9,705 bases of DNA from assembly GCA_017520105.1 (NCBI GenBank), contig JAFWRL010000019.1:1-9705 (forward strand). The letters are read 5' to 3'. The stretch is from Fibrobacter sp. Lineage in GTDB: Bacteria > Fibrobacterota > Fibrobacteria > Fibrobacterales > Fibrobacteraceae. How positions within the stretch are numbered: the stretch's first letter is position 1; each line of letters begins with the position of its first letter. The notes beneath the pieces were generated by a model. That model did not search any database, had not been told where the DNA came from, and saw only the letters and a program-made list of their open reading frames with translations. The position numbers were made by a program, and so were the translations under genes. Shown here piece after piece: positions 5,339 to 9,705 of the stretch.

Positions 5339-7603
5339 ATGCGTTTGGGTCGTTTTGCTTATGTTCAATTCTTGCTTGCGTCGCTGATGGCTGCGTTATT
5401 GGCGTGTAGTGATGACAATACAGATGATATTTTTCGTCCTATAGACATCTCGTCATCCTCGGCGGAGTCTGCCCAGAGCTCTGCTGAAGGGATTGAGGAT
5501 TTATCCAGTTCTTCCCGTCATTCCGGCCCCGATCCAGAATCTTCAAGTGATTCTCATCCTATTTTTATCCAGAATGATGATGAATATACCGGTTTTTACA
5601 AACAAGATGGCTATGAAACCTTCCGCAAAATGTCGTATCCGTCCAAAACAGAAATGGGCGCAAGCTATTTGGTGAAGTTTGTCATTAGCGATTTTGGTAC
5701 GGACTCCGCCGAAGTGCATTTTATGAATTCGATGAAGTATTTGTACCATTATGATTTTGCGGAAAAGGTGCTGGGTGATACGCGTTCGCTTGCTGTTTTC
5801 AATGAGGAAACTTATTTCAGTGCGGAGAAAAATACTGTCGCTGGAACGCTTGCGTATTACGCCTCTGTGGATTCCATGATTGCATTGACGTTTTTCCCGA
5901 CGGATTATATTACGCCAAAGCAAGTGGCTGATTCTTATAAGTTGATTGAAGAGCGGATATTGTTCCTCGCCTTGAACGGCACGAAAAATCGACTGTTCTA
6001 TATGCCTGCAGGTTCCACTGCTGAAAAGGCGGCTGCTGAATATGCCAATGAATTCAAGGCTGCAAATATTCCGGTCTATACGCATGCGGATCTTTTTGGC
6101 GATGTGGCGATGCAAATCATGAACACGGGAACGGCTTACGGGACGCTCCGCAAGCTCACTGCCGCGGAACTCGATACGGCGATTGTCTCTTCGCATGATA
6201 TCTTGATTCTTGAAACGCTCCCTGCCGAAATTCCGCTTGTCGCGGCGACCATCAGCAAGGACGCACAGACGCCGCTTTCGCATGTGAATCTTGCCGCTCA
6301 GGCGCGTAAAACGCCGAATATCGCATTTAACGGGAACGAACTCCCCGATAGTTTGCTCGCCCTTTGCGGAAAGCTGGTTAAACTCGAAGTCAAGACGAAT
6401 TCTTATACGGTAAGCGTGGCGACACTTGAAGAAGCTCAGGCGTTCTGGAACAAGAACGTTCGCGAGCCGATAACGCTGACTTACGACTTGTCGGATTCGG
6501 GACTCGTCGATTTTGCAAATCTCGATTTCAAGTCGTCAAAATCGGTGGGCGTGAAAGCTGCAAATCTTGCAGTGCTGCACAAATTGCTTCCCGAAAATAC
6601 TCCTGATGGTTTTGCCGTGCCGTTCTACCATTACAGTCACTTTATGGATTATGCCCAAGTCACGGAGGAACTGTGCGGACGCTCCTTTGAAGACTGCGGG
6701 AAAGAAGGGCGTGCGTCTGAAATTTGTACGCAAGTGAAGAATGCTTGTGTCAGTGCTCTTCGGCAAGCTCAGGGTGCTGTATCTAGGGAAACAGAGCCTG
6801 CTGTGGCACCGCGAGCGTCTCTCCGTGGCTACATCACAAGCATTATTGCCCGTGATGATTTTAAGACCGATACACGTCTGCGAGAAGCGATGCTCGACAA
6901 TGTCCGTTACATGTTCAAGCATATTCCCGTAGATAAAACTTTTGGCGATTCTCTCGATGCGAAAGTTCGCGGGCTCTACGGGGAAGCGGGCGTGCGTCTG
7001 CGTTCCAGTACGAATTCCGAGGACTTGGAAGACTTCAACGGTGCAGGGCTTTACAAGTCTGTCAAGGCAACGGCACGCGAAAAGGATTTACCGTCCGACG
7101 AAATTCGCAAGGTCTGGGCTTCGGTGTGGAGCTTTAAGGTATTTGAGGAACGTTCCCTCTGGAATATCGATCACATGTCCGTTCAAATGGCTGTCGCAGT
7201 TCATGAAGCCTATCCGGACGAAGTGGCGAATGGGGTCATCATTACACAGAACATCGCGGACTATTCTGTGGCGGGTATTTACGCAAACATTCAAGTTGGC
7301 GAAACGTCAATTACGAATCCCGAGGGCGGTGAACTCCCGGAAATCATTTCGATTATTCCGTCTCCGCCACCGGCTCGTGGCGTGCAAAGCGTCTTGTTGC
7401 AACATTCTTCGTTGAGTCCGGATTCGCTGATTCTTACGGATGGTGAAATTTACATGCTTTACCAGATGGTCATGCAAATCCAAAACCGTTTTGCGGTGCT
7501 TTACAATGTGTATTCCGACGCACTTGCCCTTGACATTGAATTTAAAGTCATGGGGGAAGACCGCAAGTTGATTTTTAAACAGGTTCGCCCGTATATTCTT
7601 TAA
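5339..7603 (+). CDS. Lipoprotein with phosphohistidine swivel and PPDK_N-type ATP-grasp domains (glucan water dikinase-like order)
   Basis: Third operon gene, 754 residues. The start has TAGGAG 6 nt upstream. The signal peptide ends in a lipobox LLAC (Cys23), followed by SDD; a serine stalk with palindrome-derived peptides fills 37-70. Residues about 75-300 are not recognised. A swivel-type motif follows, TPLSHVNLAAQAR (311-323), with candidate phospho-acceptor His315. It resembles the LSHVSVRAR motif of plant glucan water dikinases more than the TSHAA form of PPDK. The ATP-grasp domain fills about 400-754: Lys406 in VGVKAANL, FAVPF (425-429), Arg555 in RSSTNSEDLEDFNGAGLY, Glu734 in DIEF, and Gln748 in KQVRP at the C-terminus. 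The key residues I can check are present, so it looks active. The family moves phosphate from ATP through His to an acceptor, normally in the cytoplasm, so its export as a lipoprotein is odd. The substrate is unknown; a surface or storage glucan is speculation. It is unrelated to its neighbours except for the shared N-terminus. Confidence 0.85.
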   Translation: MRLGRFAYVQFLLASLMAALLACSDDNTDDIFRPIDISSSSAESAQSSAEGIEDLSSSSRHSGPDPESSSDSHPIFIQNDDEYTGFYKQDGYETFRKMSYPSKTEMGASYLVKFVISDFGTDSAEVHFMNSMKYLYHYDFAEKVLGDTRSLAVFNEETYFSAEKNTVAGTLAYYASVDSMIALTFFPTDYITPKQVADSYKLIEERILFLALNGTKNRLFYMPAGSTAEKAAAEYANEFKAANIPVYTHADLFGDVAMQIMNTGTAYGTLRKLTAAELDTAIVSSHDILILETLPAEIPLVAATISKDAQTPLSHVNLAAQARKTPNIAFNGNELPDSLLALCGKLVKLEVKTNSYTVSVATLEEAQAFWNKNVREPITLTYDLSDSGLVDFANLDFKSSKSVGVKAANLAVLHKLLPENTPDGFAVPFYHYSHFMDYAQVTEELCGRSFEDCGKEGRASEICTQVKNACVSALRQAQGAVSRETEPAVAPRASLRGYITSIIARDDFKTDTRLREAMLDNVRYMFKHIPVDKTFGDSLDAKVRGLYGEAGVRLRSSTNSEDLEDFNGAGLYKSVKATAREKDLPSDEIRKVWASVWSFKVFEERSLWNIDHMSVQMAVAVHEAYPDEVANGVIITQNIADYSVAGIYANIQVGETSITNPEGGELPEIISIIPSPPPARGVQSVLLQHSSLSPDSLILTDGEIYMLYQMVMQIQNRFAVLYNVYSDALALDIEFKVMGEDRKLIFKQVRPYIL
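5452..5503 (+). repeat. Palindromic element encoding SSSAESAQSSAEGIEDL
   Basis: This is the second copy of the element at 4652-4703. The outer pair is ATCCTC (5455-5460) with GAGGAT (5495-5500); the inner palindrome is CAGAGCTCTG (5474-5483). The two differences inside the inner palindrome between copies (T to A and A to T) lie at paired positions, so the palindrome is kept. Confidence 0.78.
5517..5543 (+). repeat. Decayed GTCAT element encoding RHSGPDPESS
   Basis: GTCATTCCGG...CCAGAATCTTC is homologous to 3560-3587 and 7982-8009, but the stem is now broken: ATTC (5520-5523) still pairs with GAAT (5537-5540), then a C/A mismatch, then GG with CC. The peptide is kept while the palindrome is weakened. 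Confidence 0.72.
6758..6774 (+). repeat. Dispersed-repeat-like segment inside the ATP-grasp coding region
   Basis: CTTCGGCAAGCTCAGGG encodes LRQAQG (residues 474-479) and matches, allowing one small change, the reverse complement of the CCTGAGCTCAGCCGAAG core of the stalk element at 4673-4689. It lies in a poorly conserved stretch (about 465-495) before the conserved Arg555 motif, where an insertion would be tolerated. The exact borders of any insertion are not clear. Confidence 0.5.
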
Positions 7604-7614
7604 GAGGTATAGAT

Positions 7615-8673
7615 ATGAATTTATATAAAATTTTGCCGATTTGCTCATTGCTTTTTATTGCTTGTTCGGATGAAAATTCCGATAGTATATTCAAAGTGGA
7701 ATCTGAAAATTTAATGAGTTCCTCATGGATTGCTTCGAGTTCTTCGAACTCTCGCAATGACGTGAACAGTTCATCGAGCATTCGCAATGACGTGAGTAGC
7801 TCATCGCAAACCGTCATCCTGAGCTCCAGCGATAATTCGACAAGCTCATCAACCGGATCTAGTAACAGTTCGTCAAGTGCCACGGCGGTCGCCGTGTCTT
7901 CGTCCGTGACTGCCCCCATGTCGTCATCCTCGTTGATTGTCATTCCCGCCTCGAGCGGGAATCTCCTTTCCAGCTCTTCCCGTCATTCCGGGCTTGACCC
8001 GGAATCTTCAAGTTCTCGCAATGACGTGAGCAGTTCGTCAAGCATTACAGCCTTTTCTAGCTCCGCGATTCTTGCGGAGTCCTCGTCATCCGCGACGGTC
8101 GCCTTGTCATCCAGCAGCGAAACGCTCGCGGACCCGACGAAACTTTTCGATATCCGCGTTCCAAATCAGGAGGCTCTTTTCTGTATGGACAGCTCTGCTT
8201 ACACGGTGTTTAAAAGATATGTTGAAGAAAAAGATCTCATTTGTAGCTTTAAATATGATGGCGATGAAGGCTTTGTGTATGTGCAGAGTAATCCAGCAAA
8301 ATGCATCGGAAGCGAGCTAACCCCTGTATATGATGTTCATAAGGCAGAATTTTTTGTCAATGGTTCCAAACAAGAAATTACGGATGTGGAATACTACGGT
8401 GGCGGATCGCATGGAACTTATTCCATCAGGTTTACATACAAAGGCAAAGTTTTTGATTACGGTTATTCTACGATGGGCATGGGCGGTCGCCCTTGTCAGG
8501 ATGTCGATTGTATGAACGTCTATGAAGCTGACGGAAAAACTCTTGTCCAAAATGGATGCGTCAAGAGAGAGCGTTCGCTTCCGGTAGTCTGCCGCCATGC
8601 TAAAAAAGACGGAACTTTTTCCAGTTTCGAAGATACTTACCACATTTGCGAATCAGATATTTTTGAGGATTAA
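7615..8673 (+). CDS. Lipoprotein 4: long mosaic serine stalk plus eight-cysteine domain
   Basis: Last operon gene, 352 residues, third paralogue of the eight-cysteine family. Its ATG has AGAGGT 5 nt upstream, 11 bp after the stop of gene 3. The lipobox is FIAC with Cys17, then SDENSDSIF, matching the post-lipobox pattern of the other three. The stalk (18-172) is the most mosaic one: it contains RNDVSS three times, VILSS, VIPASSGN, RHSGLDPESS and AILAESSSS, each traceable to a palindromic element. The domain (173-352) has cysteines at 190, 210, 230, 294, 299, 315, 326 and 345, and the shared motifs GFVYVQ, FFVNG, GMGGRPCQDVDC, YEADGKTLVQNGC and LPVVCR. The NHH motif of lipoproteins 1 and 2 is GSHG here. 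Its stop codon overlaps that of the convergent membrane gene by two bases, so there is no room for a dedicated terminator. Function unknown. Confidence 0.87.
   Translation: MNLYKILPICSLLFIACSDENSDSIFKVESENLMSSSWIASSSSNSRNDVNSSSSIRNDVSSSSQTVILSSSDNSTSSSTGSSNSSSSATAVAVSSSVTAPMSSSSLIVIPASSGNLLSSSSRHSGLDPESSSSRNDVSSSSSITAFSSSAILAESSSSATVALSSSSETLADPTKLFDIRVPNQEALFCMDSSAYTVFKRYVEEKDLICSFKYDGDEGFVYVQSNPAKCIGSELTPVYDVHKAEFFVNGSKQEITDVEYYGGGSHGTYSIRFTYKGKVFDYGYSTMGMGGRPCQDVDCMNVYEADGKTLVQNGCVKRERSLPVVCRHAKKDGTFSSFEDTYHICESDIFED
7753..7795 (-). repeat. Two direct copies of a reverse-orientation element (RNDV)
   Basis: CGCAATGACGTGA occurs at 7753-7765 and 7783-7795, 30 nt apart, with similar flanks. 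On the minus strand this is TCACGTCATTGCG, the GTCAT terminus again. In the gene it is read CGC AAT GAC GTG, giving RNDV before serines. A third copy is at 8017-8029. Confidence 0.75.
7881..7896. repeat. Short perfect palindrome in the stalk of lipoprotein 4
   Basis: CACGGCG (7881-7887) is followed by GT and its exact complement CGCCGTG (7890-7896). It encodes part of ATAVAVSS. It lacks the GTCAT terminus, so it may be a core left from a decayed element or an unrelated palindrome. Confidence 0.6.
7939..7966 (+). repeat. In-frame palindromic GTCAT element read in another frame (VIPASSGN)
   Basis: GTCATTCCCGC...GCGGGAATCTCC has an 8-bp stem, ATTCCCGC (7942-7949) with GCGGGAAT (7955-7962), around a CTCGA loop. 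It is read GTC ATT CCC GCC, giving VIPASSGN, not CGT CAT TCC as in the RHSG copies, so the same DNA element type yields a different peptide. Confidence 0.85.
7982..8029 (+). repeat. GTCAT palindrome (RHSGLDPESS) directly followed by a reverse RNDV element
   Basis: ATTCCGGG (7985-7992) pairs with CCCGGAAT (7998-8005) around a CTTGA loop; the element ends GAATCTTC at 8009. CGCAATGACGTGA then follows at 8017-8029, the reversed GTCAT terminus of another element. The two are head to head, only a few bases apart, within the reading frame. Confidence 0.83.
8061..8079. repeat. Short hairpin in the stalk of lipoprotein 4
   Basis: CTCCGC (8061-8066) and GCGGAG (8074-8079) enclose a 7-nt loop and encode part of AILAES. 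GTCATCC termini follow at 8087-8093 and 8107-8113, so this may be the remains of further elements. Confidence 0.5.
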
Positions 8674-9194
8674 CTCTCGCTCTGCTTTGTGTTGAACTGT
8701 TGCCTTTTAAAGTTCAAAATTCCCGCCATTACAGCCAAGATTATAACGTAAGGCAGCATCAGAAAAATTCCGAGAAAGCCGCCGCCCACTAATATTATAA
8801 AAGAGCCTATGATGAAAATAGGGATGAATGGAGTCAGCAGAATATAGAAAGCCTTTGTATCGCTGGATGTGAAGAAAAAGTAATTGTAGCTGAGAATGCA
8901 GGTCCCTGACAAGAAGAGTATGATTATAGATAAAAAAATGAAAAATATAAGGAGGTCATCCCCGGTGGAGTGTGTCGGCTCATCGAAAAGGAATGGAATG
9001 AGCAATAATAAGGGGAGGGATGAAGATATGATTGTGGCTATTTTGAAACCTTTTGCGGCTTTGCAGGCTTGAGTAAATAAGTCTTTATTTTGCGGTAGCT
9101 CGGATGCTTGCCGCTCTTTTTTTGTTATTGCCCGTCCGAAAATAAATACGAACAGTGCCAAAACGAACAATAAGACAAATATTATAAATTCCAT
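8670..9194 (-). CDS. Unknown integral membrane protein, five predicted helices
   Basis: A 174-residue hydrophobic protein of a family I do not recognise. Likely transmembrane helices lie at about 2-20, 52-70, 81-103, 115-135 and 138-160. Basic residues after the first helix (RAITKKERQ) and at the C-terminus (FKRQQ) point to the cytoplasm, with the acidic loop DEPTHSTGDD (71-80) outside. No catalytic motif is evident. The start ATG at 9194 has only a weak GAG-type ribosome site, but the hydrophobic helix begins there. The gene is convergent with the lipoprotein operon, its stop overlapping that of lipoprotein 4, and divergent from the flavodoxin gene with 52 bp between them. It has few of the serine or element features of its neighbours. 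A link to the lipoproteins is possible from proximity but not shown. Confidence 0.8.
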   Translation of the reverse strand: MEFIIFVLLFVLALFVFIFGRAITKKERQASELPQNKDLFTQACKAAKGFKIATIISSSLPLLLLIPFLFDEPTHSTGDDLLIFFIFLSIIILFLSGTCILSYNYFFFTSSDTKAFYILLTPFIPIFIIGSFIILVGGGFLGIFLMLPYVIILAVMAGILNFKRQQFNTKQSES

Positions 9195-9236
9195 TTCTCA
9201 AAAATAAATATCTTTTCATTGAAAAAAGTTTAATTT

Positions 9237-9245
9237 GGAGGTGAT
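9237..9245 (+). promoter_or_regulatory. Strong Shine-Dalgarno site of the flavodoxin gene
   Basis: GGAGGTGAT is almost fully complementary to the 16S rRNA 3' end and stands 5 nt (counted from GGAGG) before the ATG at 9247. It is the strongest ribosome site in the window and fixes the start. Confidence 0.85.
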
Positions 9246-9246
9246 T

Positions 9247-9705
9247 ATGTCCCGTTCCTTGAAACTTACACTCGCTGTGTCAGCGGTATTTGCCGCGTCG
9301 GCGATGCTCTCCGCTTGCAACAAGCAAGAAGTCGCGCAGTCCAAAACCCCGCCGGCGCCAGTTGCGGAAAGCGCTCCGCAGCAGTCTAAGTCTGTGGTGG
9401 TTTATTTCTCGCAGACGGGAGCGACCAAAAAGTTGGCTCAGGTTTTCAAGGAAGCCCGCAATGCAGACGAATTTGAACTCCAGCTGGTAAAGCCTCTCCC
9501 CTCGACTTACGATAGCACGATTGCCGAAGTCCGTGCCGAACGCGAAAGCAAGCAGTGGCCCGCTCTCGTGAACGCAAAGCTCGACGTTGACAAGTACGAT
9601 ACCGTGTTCCTCGGTTATCCGATTATGTTCGGGACGTTTACGACTCCGATTTACACGTTCCTCGAAGCGAACGATTTGAGCGGAAAGGTCGTGGTGCCCT
9701 TCTGC
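9247..9705 (+). CDS. Flavodoxin lipoprotein, N-terminal part (continues at 1-579 through the terminal repeat)
   Basis: The first 153 codons of the flavodoxin gene; the frame runs off the window end. Residues 1-23 are a signal peptide ending in the lipobox LSAC, so Cys24 is probably lipidated. Unlike the operon lipoproteins it is followed by NKQ rather than an acidic SDD/GDD, so it may be sorted differently. A Pro/Ala/Gln-rich spacer (25-48) leads to the flavodoxin domain, which opens VVVYFSQTGATKKLA (50-64); the SQTGAT loop is the expected FMN phosphate-binding loop. Codons 107-153 duplicate the start of the window. The full protein is 298 residues across the junction. An exported, lipid-anchored flavodoxin would take part in electron transfer outside the cytoplasm, which is inference. 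Confidence 0.92.
   Translation, partial: MSRSLKLTLAVSAVFAASAMLSACNKQEVAQSKTPPAPVAESAPQQSKSVVVYFSQTGATKKLAQVFKEARNADEFELQLVKPLPSTYDSTIAEVRAERESKQWPALVNAKLDVDKYDTVFLGYPIMFGTFTTPIYTFLEANDLSGKVVVPFC
9565..9705. repeat. 141-bp direct terminal repeat, copy 2 (identical to 1-141)
   Basis: Exact copy of the window start, in the same orientation and reading frame of the flavodoxin gene. See the copy at 1-141: it marks the closing overlap of a probable circular contig. Confidence 0.97.

Noticed and set aside
5543..6283. 246-codon minus-strand open frame opposite gene 3
   Set aside because: Antisense to the swivel/ATP-grasp lipoprotein, rich in Arg and Ile, with no ribosome site or family resemblance.

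Overview
The window most likely comes from a Fibrobacter-type bacterium (phylum Fibrobacterota, rumen or gut). The evidence is a FISUMP-domain protein (the 'Fib_succ_major' family), a secreted GH10 xylanase with a Bacteroidota/Fibrobacter-style C-terminal sorting domain, and lipoproteins with very long polyserine linkers. No rRNA, tRNA, CRISPR array, transposase, integrase, replication or mobilisation gene is visible.

The first 141 bases (1-141) are repeated exactly as the last 141 bases (9565-9705). Joining the ends gives a 9,564-bp circle and restores one intact reading frame: a 298-residue flavodoxin lipoprotein running from 9247 through the junction to 579. The sequence is therefore probably a self-closing assembly contig (141 is a common assembler k-mer) rather than a linear fragment with two genes. 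Whether it is a real circle, a tandem chromosomal amplification or a graph artefact cannot be decided from sequence alone.

Layout on the circle: (i) flavodoxin with a cystatin-like C-terminal region (9247 to 579, +); (ii) 178 bp holding two dispersed palindromic elements; (iii) a secreted FISUMP protein (758-1345, +), ending at a terminator that faces (iv) the GH10 xylanase (1439-2887, -); (v) a 395-bp AT-rich divergent control region with a good sigma70-like promoter and an 11-bp inverted repeat; (vi) a tight four-gene lipoprotein operon (3283-8673, +; gaps of 29, 17 and 11 bp); (vii) a convergent five-helix membrane protein (8670-9194, -) whose stop codon overlaps that of the operon.

In the operon, genes 1, 2 and 4 are paralogues: lipobox, acidic post-cysteine motif, serine-rich stalk, and an unrecognised domain of about 190 residues with eight conserved cysteines. 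Gene 3 shares the lipoprotein N-terminus and stalk but carries a phosphohistidine swivel domain followed by a PPDK_N/PEP-synthase-type ATP-grasp domain, in the order seen in glucan water dikinases. A lipid-anchored exported protein of this type, with its key residues intact, is unexpected and is the best candidate here for an undescribed system.

The most striking DNA-level observation is that the serine-rich stalks are mosaics of short palindromic elements bounded by GTCATYC...GRATC. The same element family occurs outside genes (585-740), in both orientations, and is read in different frames to give different peptides (RHSGxDPESS, VIPASSGN, SSSS, LQND, RNDVSS). This suggests that in-frame spread of a dispersed palindrome has been a raw material for building linkers, comparable to Rickettsia palindromic elements.
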